Of a stretch of DNA of 64,000 nt, positions 17,470 through 26,153 are shown in pieces. The stretch spans positions 3,231,501 to 3,295,500 of the forward strand of contig NZ_CP110921.1 of NCBI RefSeq assembly GCF_026247885.1. The letters run 5' to 3'. Both the position numbers and the translations under genes were made by a program. This stretch comes from Methylococcus mesophilus. Its GTDB lineage: Bacteria; Pseudomonadota; Gammaproteobacteria; Methylococcales; Methylococcaceae. Below the pieces are notes generated by a model that was not told the origin of the DNA, did no database searches, and worked only from the letters and a program-made list of their open reading frames with translations. Each line of letters opens with the position of its first letter. The stretch's first letter is position 1.

Positions 17470-18471
17470 CTAGACCGTCAGCTTGACCAGCAGCCCCGGC
17501 CGGTGGCACATCGGCAGCGGGTTGGACTGGGTGTGGAGATCGGTGCCGCGGTCGAACTGGCGCGGGGCCTGCTTGGCATAGAGCGGCTGGCCCAAGGTGT
17601 TCACCGTTTCGTTGAAATCGGCCGGGGCGACATAGGTGGCGAAGGTATCGACGGTGCCCAGCGGGAAGGCATGGGCCTCGCCAGCGGCGATGAAGCGCCG
17701 GGTCACCCCGTGCACGTCGGTGGCGCGGCCGCGGTACTCCTCGAAGGTGATGCCGCCGAAGGTGAAGCCGCGGCGCACGTCGTTGATGAGGATCGCGCCT
17801 TGTTGCCAGTGGGTGAAGGCCGTCTTGACGTCCTTGTGCCCGGTCAGCGCGGCGAGGAACTCCGGCGAGCACAGGCAATGCACCTCGGTCATGAACTCGC
17901 CCAGCAGGCTGTCCTCGATGTGGGCCAGCACCTCCATGCATCGCGCCTTGACGTCGGTGGTGGCCGCGCCCAGCTGAAAGCCGACCGTCTTCGGCGGGAT
18001 GTCGAACTCGTCGTAGAGGTCGTACAGCACCGAGCCGTCGGCATCCAGGATCACCCCCTTGAGCGCGCCCATGCGCAAATGCTCCAGGGTGATCGCATGC
18101 TTGTTGCGCATGGTCTCCAGATGGCGCGCCATCACGCCGGCTACCGCCTCCAGCTCGGTCTCCGAGCCGAAGGCCCGGATGCCCTGGACCTCCTCCGGCA
18201 GCACTACGTCGTCGTGGGGGATGTGCGGAATCACGAACGAGCGCAGGGTGCGCTTGCCGCGGACGCCCACCGTGCCCGGCGCCCCCGGCGGCAGGGTCGG
18301 CAACAGGTTCAGCACGCCGTTGCGCTCCTCGACGAGGATCTGGCGCTGCCGCACCGGTTTCACCGGCATGAGATTCAGATCCTCCAGCCGGCCGTAGCGG
18401 TTGGGGATGATGTTGATGGCGGCGGTCAGCGCCGCCATGGAAAAGGCGGGATTGTGAAACGGGTTCTGCAT
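17470..18471 (-). CDS. Major capsid protein (lambda gpE-like)
   Basis: A 333-residue protein starting at ATG 18471. It follows the decoration protein and precedes head-tail joining genes, exactly the lambda D-E order. Visible gpE-family features include the N-terminal AALTAAINIIPNRYG, the middle HLRMGALKGVILDADGS and the C-terminal QPLYAKQAPRQFDRGTDLHT followed by a polar tail. Length agrees with gpE (about 340). It forms the icosahedral shell. Confidence 0.88.
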   Translation of the reverse strand: MQNPFHNPAFSMAALTAAINIIPNRYGRLEDLNLMPVKPVRQRQILVEERNGVLNLLPTLPPGAPGTVGVRGKRTLRSFVIPHIPHDDVVLPEEVQGIRAFGSETELEAVAGVMARHLETMRNKHAITLEHLRMGALKGVILDADGSVLYDLYDEFDIPPKTVGFQLGAATTDVKARCMEVLAHIEDSLLGEFMTEVHCLCSPEFLAALTGHKDVKTAFTHWQQGAILINDVRRGFTFGGITFEEYRGRATDVHGVTRRFIAAGEAHAFPLGTVDTFATYVAPADFNETVNTLGQPLYAKQAPRQFDRGTDLHTQSNPLPMCHRPGLLVKLTV

Positions 18472-18473
18472 GA

Positions 18474-18851
18474 TCAGGCTCCGGTGCGGACGAGGATGCC
18501 CAGCGCTTGCAGCTGGGCGATCGCGGTGGCCTTCTGGGCCGGGTTGATGCCGGCCGGCCACACCAGGGCCGAATCGGACACGACGGCATGGCGGGCGAGC
18601 AGCAGGGCCTGCGGGACTTCGGCCGCGGTGGCATCGACCGCTTCGATCAGCACCCCCACCGCCTGAGCCGAGGCATCCGTCGCGGCGGGATCGAGCGCCT
18701 GCAGCCGAATGCCGTCCGGCTCACGCGCTACCACTGCCCCCAGCGCCAGCTTCTGGCCCAGGGCCACTGGGGCGAGGTCGCGGGAATAGCGGTTGGGCGC
18801 CTCGTACTTCAAGAGATCGCCGAGGTTCTTCGGTTCTCGCAGCTTGGGCAT
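18474..18851 (-). CDS. Head decoration protein (lambda gpD-like)
   Basis: A 125-residue protein two bases upstream of the capsid gene. The N-terminus (KNLGDLLKYEAPNRYSRD) and the following VALGQKLALGAVVA, then VGVLIEAVDAT, match head decoration proteins that trimerise on the expanded capsid and stabilise it. Size is close to gpD (110). Ala-rich with alternating strands. Confidence 0.85.
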   Translation of the reverse strand: MPKLREPKNLGDLLKYEAPNRYSRDLAPVALGQKLALGAVVAREPDGIRLQALDPAATDASAQAVGVLIEAVDATAAEVPQALLLARHAVVSDSALVWPAGINPAQKATAIAQLQALGILVRTGA

Positions 18852-18854
18852 GGC

Positions 18855-20180
18855 TCAGCTCCGGGCGATGAGTTTCTGGACGGCGGCGACCACGGGACCC
18901 GTCTCCGGTCGAATGGACGTGCCGGCATCGACGGCGATGCGGGAAGCGATCTCGGGCGTCTCGGCCCGCGCCGCCAGCAAGGCCCGCCGCACCTGGGCCT
19001 CGGACAGTCCGGCCGCCAGGAACTCCGCGGTGCGCAAGGCCGCGCCGGCGATCAGGCAGAGCTCGGCGATAGCCTGGGCTTCGCTCCGCCCTGCGTGGTG
19101 GGCTTCGGTCGCGAGGGATTGGGCAGTCGGATCGCCGAGGACAGGGGTAGCCGCAGCCAAGTCGTTCGGGGGGGACGGTGCGGCAGGCGACGTAGGGTTG
19201 CCGGCCGCATCGGTGTCCTTGTGGATTTCGGCGGCCGCTTCGTCATTGAGTGGACCAGGCGCGTGATCGTGCATAACTGACTCCGAATGAAGGAGAGAAA
19301 CGGGTAGGGGTGACATCACCGCCGCCTTGGGGCTTGGCGGCGAGATCAGTCGTTGTCGAGCGTTGATTGCATCGGCGAACTCGCTCAGCACGGCATCGAA
19401 GCCGAGCACGCCGTCGGCGAGTCCCGCGGACACGGCGTCCTCGCCGAAGAACAGTCCGGCCTCGGTGGCGCGTACCGCGGCCTCCGGCAGTCGCCGCAAC
19501 GCCGCCACGTCCCGGATGAAGATCCCGTAGAGCCGGTCCACCTCGGACTGGAGCGCTTCGGCCGCCTGCGGCGACAGCGGCGCGTGCGGATTGAGGTCGT
19601 TCTTGTGATGACCGGCATAGAGCGCGGTGTAGGTCAGTCCCTCGCGGGTATCCTTGACCGACTGGTCGACGTGCAGGGCGATCACTCCGATCGAGCCGAC
19701 CCCGCCGGTCTGCGCCAGGGTCACGCGCGAGGCGCCGGCGGCGATCGCATAGGCGGCCGAGAACGCCGTGTCGTTGGCATGGGCCCAGATCGGTTTGTGA
19801 GAAGTCCCCGCACGGATCTTGGCCGCCAGCTCGAACACCCCGCCGGATTCGCCCCCGGGCGAGTCGATGTCGAGCAGGAGACCTGCGACCTCGGGATCCC
19901 GGAGCGCGGCATCGAGCCGGACGCCGATCTCGGCATAGGAAGTCAGGCCGGAATGCGCGTCCAGTCCCTGGGTGCGTCGGACCAGGGTGCCGTGGATCGG
20001 GATCACGGCGATGCCCGGAAGCGCTTGGGCGGCTGTCCGGGGCATCGGTGCCGGCGGCACCAGAGCATCCGCTGCCGGCAACCCGATCCGGGATCCCAAC
20101 ACCGCCAGGATCACCTCGAGCTTCGGTCGGGCGACGAGGAGCGGTGTCCCATACAGCCGGCCGGCCAAGTGGGGAAGCAT
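18855..20180 (-). CDS. S49-family prohead protease with C-terminal scaffold
   Basis: A 441-residue protein of the lambda gpC/SppA type that matures the prohead. Residues 104-113 show DIDSPGGESG, the nucleophile Ser is likely S141 in AFSAAYAIAAGA, and the general-base Lys is likely K193 in HHKNDLNPHAP. The region from about 280 to the end is polar and helical, like the scaffold (Nu3-like) extension in this family. The ATG at 20180 lies back to back with the promoter of an inserted toxin-antitoxin pair. Confidence 0.9.
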   Translation of the reverse strand: MLPHLAGRLYGTPLLVARPKLEVILAVLGSRIGLPAADALVPPAPMPRTAAQALPGIAVIPIHGTLVRRTQGLDAHSGLTSYAEIGVRLDAALRDPEVAGLLLDIDSPGGESGGVFELAAKIRAGTSHKPIWAHANDTAFSAAYAIAAGASRVTLAQTGGVGSIGVIALHVDQSVKDTREGLTYTALYAGHHKNDLNPHAPLSPQAAEALQSEVDRLYGIFIRDVAALRRLPEAAVRATEAGLFFGEDAVSAGLADGVLGFDAVLSEFADAINARQRLISPPSPKAAVMSPLPVSLLHSESVMHDHAPGPLNDEAAAEIHKDTDAAGNPTSPAAPSPPNDLAAATPVLGDPTAQSLATEAHHAGRSEAQAIAELCLIAGAALRTAEFLAAGLSEAQVRRALLAARAETPEIASRIAVDAGTSIRPETGPVVAAVQKLIARS

Positions 20181-20185
20181 CAGCC

Positions 20186-20214
20186 TTGCCCACCTCGGTC
20201 GCTCTGACTACAAT
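20186..20214 (+). promoter_or_regulatory. Promoter of the first ParD-RelE pair
   Basis: TTGCCC (20186-20191) and TACAAT (20209-20214) are separated by exactly 17 bases, close to sigma-70 consensus, and lie 26 bases before the antitoxin ATG. It gives the pair its own transcription, opposite to the late operon in which it sits. Confidence 0.6.
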
Positions 20215-20240
20215 TGTGGCGAACCACTTGAGAACTGATC

Positions 20241-20465
20241 ATGAGCGTCTCCGTCCGTATCGATGAAACCTTGATCGAGGAAGCCCGCGCGGCGGCCAAG
20301 GCCGAGTTCCGCACCGTGCAGGGGCAGATCGAGTTCTGGGCCAAAGTCGGGCGCGCCGCGCTGGACAACCCGGATTTGCCGGCTTCCTTCATCGCCGAAA
20401 GCCTGATGGCGCTGAATGAGTCGCGTGAGCAAGCCACGCCGTTCGTGCCGCGCACCCGTCGGTGA
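20241..20465 (+). CDS. ParD-like antitoxin
   Basis: A 74-residue protein of the ParD_like type: N-terminal beta strand (MSVSVRIDE), helices IEEARAAAKAEFRTVQGQIE and a tail with FIAESLMALNES, ending in a basic PRTRR. Such antitoxins bind DNA as dimers, repress their operon and neutralise a RelE/ParE toxin. The stop overlaps the toxin's GTG start. It is transcribed against the surrounding structural genes. A close homologue is at 25944. Confidence 0.85.
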   Translation: MSVSVRIDETLIEEARAAAKAEFRTVQGQIEFWAKVGRAALDNPDLPASFIAESLMALNESREQATPFVPRTRR

Positions 20466-20740
20466 ACTGGCAGGTGCTGCAGACGCGCCGTTTCGCGCGT
20501 GCCTACAAGAAACTGCACGATCCAGTGGCGGCCGACGTCGATGCGGCGGTCGAGGTGATCGCCAGCGATCCGGGCGTCGGTGAGAAAAAGAAAGGCGATC
20601 TGGCCCGGCTGTGGGTCTATAAAATCCGCAGCCAGGTGCAGCTCTACCTGCTCGGCTACACCCGCGATGACGGCTTGAGCCTGGTCTATCTCGAGGCCGT
20701 GGGGCCGCACGAGAATTTCTATCGCGACCTCAAACGCTGA
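20462..20740 (+). CDS. RelE/ParE-family toxin
   Basis: The 92-residue protein starts with GTG overlapping the antitoxin stop. It has the RelE-like pattern: N-terminal strand, two helices (FARAYKKLHDPVAADVDAAVEVI), a central KKGDLARLWVYKIRSQ strand and a C-terminus GPHENFYRDLKR shared with the second toxin at 26153. Known members inhibit translation or gyrase; which applies cannot be told. Its last 11 bases overlap the 3' end of the portal gene on the other strand. Confidence 0.85.
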   Translation: MNWQVLQTRRFARAYKKLHDPVAADVDAAVEVIASDPGVGEKKKGDLARLWVYKIRSQVQLYLLGYTRDDGLSLVYLEAVGPHENFYRDLKR

Positions 20741-22220
20741 CCCGGTTTCCACCGGCTGCCGGCGCCGATCCCCTGGCCGGCGCGGCAGCGCGGTCATGCC
20801 GGGGGTCCGAATCGAACACCAGCCCCAATGCATCCGCCCGGGCGTTGTCGGCGGCGATCTCCCGGTCGACGTCTTCGGCGTCGTAACCAAAGGCCGAGAT
20901 CGCCTCCGAACGCGACAGGAGGCCGGCCCGGATCGCCGTCTGCAAGGCATCGAACTCCTTCTTGGGATCGACCCACTGCCAGCCCTGCGGGATCCATTTC
21001 ACCGCCAGGTAGTCGCGTGGCCTGCGGCTGAAGCCGGGAAGTTCCAGGGCACCCTCCAGCACCGCCTGGGTCATCCAGGCCCGCCATACCGGCCGGCACA
21101 GCTGGAACACGATGACGCCGTGCTGGATCGCCTCGCAGCGGCGGCGGAACTCCAGCAGCCCCGCGCGGATCGAGGAGTAGTTGACCTGGGTCAGGTCGCC
21201 GGTCAGCATCTCGTAGGTGATGCCCATGGCCGCCGCCACCGCCCGGAACTGCATACGCAGGAACTCGGCATAGCTCGCCCCCACATCGGCCGGCTGGCTG
21301 AACCGCACGTCCTCGCCCGGCTCCAGCAGCTGCAGGGTCCCCGGTTCCAGCCCCGCCAGGGCCACCCCCTGGGCGTCGGCCGGTCCTTCGCCCATGAGCG
21401 GATCCTCCGGCGCCAGCCGGGTGATGAAGCCGGCGAACATCGCCGCGGTCTTCTTCCGCACCAGCTCGGCGTCGTCGTACTGGTCCAGCTCATGCAGCTT
21501 CACCAACGCCCGCGCCAGCCAGGGCTCGCCCCGGATCTGGCCGGGGCGCAGGGGACGGAACAGATGGATTACCTCGCTGGCGTCGACCCGCACCGTGTCC
21601 AAGCCGCCCGCCCCGGACATCGGCGCCAAGGCGCCGTCCTCCGGATGCGAGCGGTACAGGTGATAGGCCACCCGCCGTCCCAACCGATCGAATTCGATGC
21701 CGGCTCGGATCACGTTCCCTGAAGGCAGCTCCCGGTTCAGGGCGACGGGCAGATGTTCCGGCTCCAGCACCTGCAGCTGGAGTCCTACGCTCAAGCCATC
21801 CTCCGGCCGCCGGTAGCGCAGCCGCACCAGCGCCTCGCCGCCTTCCACCAGGGCGCGGCAGGCCAGGGCCTGCAGCCCGTAGACATCGGTCAGTCCGGCC
21901 GCATCGGCGTCATCGCCCCAGTGGGCCCAGAGCGCCTGGATGGCGGAGCGGACCGTGACGTCGGCCGCCATCGACTGCGGCTTGATGCCGGTGCCGATGG
22001 CATTGGCCACATAAGCCTCCACCCCGGCGGCGGCCCAGACGTTGCGCCGCACTTGGTCGCGGCTCTTGGCCCGCAGCTCGTCCTGGCTGTAGGCCAGCGC
22101 CGCCACCGCGCCCGGATTGCCGACCTGCCAGGCCAGCGCCCGGCGGCCGCCGCCGGTGCCGTCGTAGGTCGGCGCCGGTCCGCCGAACAGCCCCAAGCGC
22201 AACCGCTGCCACCAGCCCAT
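20730..22220 (-). CDS. Phage portal protein (lambda gpB-like)
   Basis: The 496-residue protein forms the dodecameric DNA gateway of the head. Lambda-type portal features are visible: GNPGAVAALAYSQDELRAKSRDQVRRN near residues 33-60, AEFLRMQFRAVAAAMGITYEML near 315-335 and INYSS-like VNYSSIRAGLLEFRR just after. It follows gpW and terminase in standard order. Its stop overlaps the convergent toxin stop, so the last residues may have been reshaped by the insertion. Confidence 0.9.
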   Translation of the reverse strand: MGWWQRLRLGLFGGPAPTYDGTGGGRRALAWQVGNPGAVAALAYSQDELRAKSRDQVRRNVWAAAGVEAYVANAIGTGIKPQSMAADVTVRSAIQALWAHWGDDADAAGLTDVYGLQALACRALVEGGEALVRLRYRRPEDGLSVGLQLQVLEPEHLPVALNRELPSGNVIRAGIEFDRLGRRVAYHLYRSHPEDGALAPMSGAGGLDTVRVDASEVIHLFRPLRPGQIRGEPWLARALVKLHELDQYDDAELVRKKTAAMFAGFITRLAPEDPLMGEGPADAQGVALAGLEPGTLQLLEPGEDVRFSQPADVGASYAEFLRMQFRAVAAAMGITYEMLTGDLTQVNYSSIRAGLLEFRRRCEAIQHGVIVFQLCRPVWRAWMTQAVLEGALELPGFSRRPRDYLAVKWIPQGWQWVDPKKEFDALQTAIRAGLLSRSEAISAFGYDAEDVDREIAADNARADALGLVFDSDPRHDRAAAPARGSAPAAGGNRVSV

Positions 22221-22423
22221 CAGGTGGCCTTGCGCGTGGTGATGCGGAGCTGCCGGGCCACCGGTCCGACCTGGGCCGCCAAGCCGCGTTTCACCTCGCG
22301 GATCGCTGCCTTCAGCTCCTCCACCGAGCGGTACTCGACACTGCGGTCCTGGAACGTCACCCGACGCTCGCCCCGGGCCAGGGCGGTTTCCAGGGCTTGC
22401 AGGTGTTCTGCGGAATAGGCCAT
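22220..22423 (-). CDS. gpW: gpW-like head-tail joining protein
   Basis: A 67-residue helical protein between large terminase and portal, as in lambda. SAEHLQALETALARGERRV followed by a beta hairpin VTFQDRSVEYRSVEELKAAI matches the gpW fold. In lambda gpW stabilises DNA in the head and prepares tail attachment. The stop shares a base with the portal start. Confidence 0.85.
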   Translation of the reverse strand: MAYSAEHLQALETALARGERRVTFQDRSVEYRSVEELKAAIREVKRGLAAQVGPVARQLRITTRKAT

Positions 22424-22442
22424 CGATAAGCTTTCTTCGGTC

Positions 22443-24410
22443 TCAAGCCAGCCAGCGGCTGCGGATCACCCGGCGCGAAGATCGACCGGGGCTGGAAACG
22501 GAACGCCCACCGGAGTCGGTGGGCGCTGGGGGATCGATCGGTTGTAACGGCGGTTCGGAATCCGGCGGCGGACCGACACCGAGCTGTTCCTCCAGGGCGC
22601 GCCAATGTCGTTCCTCGTAGCGGTCCAGCCCGGCGGCCGCGGCAGCGGCCCGGGCGTAGACGTAGCAGTCCAGCGCCTCGTTGCGCTCCCTGAGCTTCTG
22701 CCACTCGCGCCGGGCGAAGCCGTGGCGGTCGCGGCGGGTCACCAGCTGCTCGGCGCAGAGCTGCTGCAGGTACTCGGCGTCCATCCTCGGCAGATGGATG
22801 TAGCCCGGCGGATAGACCAGGGTGGTGCCGTCCTCGCCCACCTCGGCGGTCTTACGCAACGCGTTGTAGAACTCCAGCTTGGCGATGCCGACCGCCACTG
22901 CGAACACCTTGATGCCGCGGCGCAGTTTCCGGCCGCCCTGGGTGAGGTCCACCGCGGTGGGGGTGCCGATCAGGGCCGCGCCGCGGGGGACGCCCTTGAC
23001 CGCCATCACCCGAGGATCCTTGAGTCGGCGGACGAAGGCATAGGCCTCCTGGGTGGCGTAGCCGGTGTCCAGGGCAAGACGCGCCAAGGGCAGCAACGCC
23101 CCGACGGCATGGCTCCAGCGTTCCTCGAGCATCGACGCGAGCTCCGCCCATACCGGTTCCCGGCCCGTATCGCCCATCAAAACCCGGTGTTCCACCAGCC
23201 AGGCGGACTTGCCGCGGCCGAAGGCCCAGATCGAGACCTCGATGCGATCCTTTTGCACGTCGGCGCCGCCCGCCAACAACAAACCGCCGAGCGGTACCGT
23301 GCCGATCGTATAGTCTTCGCGGCGTTCCAGCAGGCGTTGCCAGTCCGGCGTCTCGCCGTCCTCGACCCAGGTCTCGCCCAGCTCGGTGTTCTTGAAGGTC
23401 TTGATCGCGGACGGGCCACCCGAGACCGGGTGCACCGCACTGTCCCAGGCCGCGGCGATGTCACGCCAGCTGCGCCAGCCTAGCGGGCTGTACAGCGAGG
23501 ACAGATGAAAACCGGCAGTCTTGGCGCCGTGCTCGGGCGCCAAGGCCCGCCATTCACCCTGTGCCAGCATGTCGCCCTTGTGATGTTCCGGAATCGGCCG
23601 TTCGCAGCCTTCGCAGACGTAGCCGACCGTCTCCGGCCGCCCGCGCTCCCAGCGCAGCTGCTCGAAGCGCAGCCATTGGAACTGGCCACAGTGTGGACAC
23701 GGCACGAAATAGCGGCGCTGGTCCGAGGCCTCGTACTCGCGCTCGATGGCGCTGGCCCCCGAGATCGTCGGGGTCGAGACGATGAAGATCTTGCGGCGGG
23801 CGAAGGTGCGGGTGCGGGCCTCGGCCAGCGCGATGGCATCGCCTTCGCCCTCGACGTCCGGCGGATAGCCGTCGACCTCGTCCAGGAACAGGTAGCGTAC
23901 CGGCATCGAGCGCAGGCCTACCGCGCTGTTGGCCCCGGTCATCACCAAAACTCCGCCGCGGAACTCCTTGGCCAGGATCGTGTTGCCGGAGTCGCGGCTG
24001 CGGGCCGGCGCGATCAGCTCGACCAAGGACGGCGACTCCTCGATCAGCGGATCGATGCGCTGGCGGGAGTTGCGCTTGGCCATCTCCACCGTCGGCCACA
24101 CCGCCATCATCGGGCCAGGCGCGTGATGGACACAAAAACCGATCCAGTTCGAGCCCATCTCGGTGGCGCCGAGTTGAGCCCCTTTCATGAACACCACCCG
24201 CTCCACCGGCGAGGCCGGCGACAGGCAATCCATGATCTCGCGCAGGTACGGCGTCCGGGCGGTGCGCCAGCGGCCCGGCTCGGCCGAGGCTTTGCTGGAC
24301 AGCACCCGGTGGCGGTCGGCCCACTTGGACACGGTCAACAGCGGGTCCGGCGTCAGCCCGTCGCGCCAGGCGCGGGCAATGGCGGTAAGGCCCTCCTCGT
24401 CACCGAGCAT
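22443..24410 (-). CDS. Terminase large subunit (lambda gpA-like)
   Basis: A 655-residue packaging ATPase-nuclease. Walker A-like FMKGAQLGATE at residues 75-84, Walker B FLDEVDGYP at about 175-183, coupling motif IVSTPTI near 207 and the nuclease half with GGADVQKDRIEV near 395 and LDTGYATQEAYAFVR near 462 are all gpA-family features. A CPHCGQF...CEGC zinc site lies near residues 238-270. Length matches gpA (641). It starts one base from the small subunit stop. Confidence 0.93.
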   Translation of the reverse strand: MLGDEEGLTAIARAWRDGLTPDPLLTVSKWADRHRVLSSKASAEPGRWRTARTPYLREIMDCLSPASPVERVVFMKGAQLGATEMGSNWIGFCVHHAPGPMMAVWPTVEMAKRNSRQRIDPLIEESPSLVELIAPARSRDSGNTILAKEFRGGVLVMTGANSAVGLRSMPVRYLFLDEVDGYPPDVEGEGDAIALAEARTRTFARRKIFIVSTPTISGASAIEREYEASDQRRYFVPCPHCGQFQWLRFEQLRWERGRPETVGYVCEGCERPIPEHHKGDMLAQGEWRALAPEHGAKTAGFHLSSLYSPLGWRSWRDIAAAWDSAVHPVSGGPSAIKTFKNTELGETWVEDGETPDWQRLLERREDYTIGTVPLGGLLLAGGADVQKDRIEVSIWAFGRGKSAWLVEHRVLMGDTGREPVWAELASMLEERWSHAVGALLPLARLALDTGYATQEAYAFVRRLKDPRVMAVKGVPRGAALIGTPTAVDLTQGGRKLRRGIKVFAVAVGIAKLEFYNALRKTAEVGEDGTTLVYPPGYIHLPRMDAEYLQQLCAEQLVTRRDRHGFARREWQKLRERNEALDCYVYARAAAAAAGLDRYEERHWRALEEQLGVGPPPDSEPPLQPIDPPAPTDSGGRSVSSPGRSSRRVIRSRWLA

Positions 24411-24938
24411 TCAGTCGACCCGCGGGCGCAGTTCGCCCAGTTCCTGCAGGTGTTCTCGCACGGCCGTCTCCAGGGCGACGTGCAGGGTGTGCGGATCGAT
24501 ACCCAGTTCCGCCGCAAGCGGCGCCGAGATCCGCGCAGGCCAGTTCAGCCAGGCGTCGCGCTCGGCCCGGGCCAGGGTGAACACCTGGGCGATGGCCGCA
24601 GCGCGGTCGACCAGATCGCCCTTGAGTTTGGCCAGCCGGACCTTGTTGGTCTGGGCCTTGACCACCTCGTTGACCGTGCGGGCCTGCAGCAGGGAGGTAC
24701 CGCCGCCGGGCAAGGACGGCCCGCCGTCGTGGGAGGCGTCGGGCACCGCAACCCGTACCGCGGGTTGACGCGTCCCGGCCTTCGGCGCATCCGAATTCCT
24801 GGCCCATTCCCGATCGGCCTTGTCCGGATCGATGCTCCCATCGGCTTCGGGCGTGATGCGGCCGGTCCGGATGGCCTTGTGCACGGCGGTGTCGGTGACG
24901 CCGCGGTGGCGGGCGTAGGCGCGGATCGAGAGTCCCAT
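24411..24938 (-). CDS. Terminase small subunit (Nu1-like)
   Basis: A 175-residue protein with an N-terminal winged HTH (IRAYARHRGVTDTAVHKAIRTGRI, residues about 5-28) that recognises the packaging site, a Pro/Gly-rich linker and a helical C-terminus (ARTVNEVVKAQTNKVRLAKLKGDLV) that binds the large subunit. It is the first gene of the minus-strand late operon, directly before the large subunit. The call combines order and the HTH. Confidence 0.8.
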   Translation of the reverse strand: MGLSIRAYARHRGVTDTAVHKAIRTGRITPEADGSIDPDKADREWARNSDAPKAGTRQPAVRVAVPDASHDGGPSLPGGGTSLLQARTVNEVVKAQTNKVRLAKLKGDLVDRAAAIAQVFTLARAERDAWLNWPARISAPLAAELGIDPHTLHVALETAVREHLQELGELRPRVD

Positions 24939-25031
24939 CGGCCGCTTCGAATGGCTGTGGATTTTGCTTGGCTTGTGTTCGGAACAGCGCGTTCATGGCG
25001 TCGTCATCCACGCCACCACGAGAACTACGCC

Positions 25032-25226
25032 ATGACGCCACGCGACGCCTTACTGACCCGGAACGCCCAGCAGCATCTCGGGATCGATACCCTAGAAACC
25101 CAAAACTCGGATCACCTCGATTTCCACGACATGGCGGTCTGGTGCCTCAAAGCCGCGCTGGAGGCGGCGTACCAGGCAGGGATCGAGGCTGGACGGCGCA
25201 CCAAGTCCGCCGCCGCCAACACTTGA
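25032..25226 (+). CDS. Small conserved protein, DUF6900-like
   Basis: A 64-residue protein with the pattern HLGIDTLETQNSDHLDFHDM then VWCLKAALEAAYQAGIEAG, which I associate with the DUF6900 family found in plasmids and phages. No catalytic motif. It starts a short plus-strand run (to 26431) divergent from the terminase operon. Function unknown. Confidence 0.6.
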   Translation: MTPRDALLTRNAQQHLGIDTLETQNSDHLDFHDMAVWCLKAALEAAYQAGIEAGRRTKSAAANT

Positions 25227-25323
25227 ACACATCAATTGCACGCCTGGCGGATCCCGTCGGGCGTCCACTGACAGAGGGACGGCGGCGACGCTGCCCCAAA
25301 CCCAAGCACTGAGGAGCATCGAC

Positions 25324-25833
25324 ATGAACACACTCTCCCTGACCGACACCCAGCGCCGGATCCTCGACCATGCGATCGAGCACACGGCGGGGCGCATCGA
25401 CTGGTTTCCGGACAACATCAAGGGCGGCGCCCGCCGGAAAGTCCTCGACGGACTGCTCAAGCGAGGATTGATCGCATTGAACGGCGGGGATCATTGCGTC
25501 ACCGCCGAAGGTTTTGCCGCCGTGGGCCGAACGCCTCCGGTGCCGATATCTCCCAGCGCAGAAACCGAAATGCCCGCCAGCAACGCCGAGGCCGCCGAGG
25601 CCAACGCCACCGGGAAGCGAATCCAAAAGAGCCGCGAGGACAGCAAGCAAGCCGAAGTCATCCGGATGCTGCACCGACCCGAAGGCGCCACGATTCCGCA
25701 GATCTGCGCCGAGACCGGATGGCAGGCCCACACCGTGCGGGGCGTGTTTGCCGGCGCCTTCAAGAAAAAACTCGGGCTCACTCTGGTGTCGGAGAAGCCG
25801 GAAGGGGGCGATCGCATCTACAAGATCGCCTGA
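25324..25833 (+). CDS. DUF3489-family protein
   Basis: A 169-residue protein. The N-terminal half (LTDTQRRILDHAIEHTAGRI, residues 6-25) and the C-terminal half (RREDSKQAEVIRML-type helix then IPQICAETGWQAHTVRGVFAG, about 125-145) match DUF3489, whose C-terminal part looks like a winged HTH. The centre is low-complexity Ala/Glu. Possibly a DNA-binding protein; no role is established. It lies just upstream of the second ParD-RelE pair, with its own spacing of 110 bases. Confidence 0.7.
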   Translation: MNTLSLTDTQRRILDHAIEHTAGRIDWFPDNIKGGARRKVLDGLLKRGLIALNGGDHCVTAEGFAAVGRTPPVPISPSAETEMPASNAEAAEANATGKRIQKSREDSKQAEVIRMLHRPEGATIPQICAETGWQAHTVRGVFAGAFKKKLGLTLVSEKPEGGDRIYKIA

Positions 25834-25891
25834 ACGAGCGGGGGCGCGGGACCGCCTGCGCCCCGCAGCCCCACCGGCGTGATGCGGAAAG

Positions 25892-25920
25892 TTCCTTCAA
25901 GGCACCTTTGGGGCTACACT
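25892..25920 (+). promoter_or_regulatory. Possible promoter of the second ParD-RelE pair
   Basis: TTCCTT (25892-25897) and TACACT (25915-25920) are 17 bases apart, 23 bases before the antitoxin ATG. The match to sigma-70 consensus is moderate, but the layout copies that of the first pair at 20186. Confidence 0.4.
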
Positions 25921-25943
25921 GCGATTTTGCGCTGGAGGCCGCC

Positions 25944-26153
25944 ATGTCCGTCACCGTCAAACTGTCCGAGCACTTGGTGGAGCAGGCCCGTCGCTATGCT
26001 CACATTGAGCACCGTTCGGTGCCCAAGCAGATCGAGCACTGGTCGATGATCGGCAAGATCGCCGAGGAGAACCCGGATCTGCCGTTTACCCTGATCCGCG
26101 ACATCCTGATCGCCGATGAGGAAGAGGCTGTCGGCGAATATCACTTCGGCTGA
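25944..26153 (+). CDS. ParD-like antitoxin (second copy)
   Basis: A 69-residue homologue of the antitoxin at 20241: MSVTVKLSEHLVEQARRYA, then RSVPKQIEHWSMIGKIAEENPDLPF parallels the first copy. It has an acidic C-terminus instead of the basic one. The stop overlaps the toxin's ATG (TGATG). It should repress its own promoter and bind the toxin. Confidence 0.85.
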   Translation: MSVTVKLSEHLVEQARRYAHIEHRSVPKQIEHWSMIGKIAEENPDLPFTLIRDILIADEEEAVGEYHFG

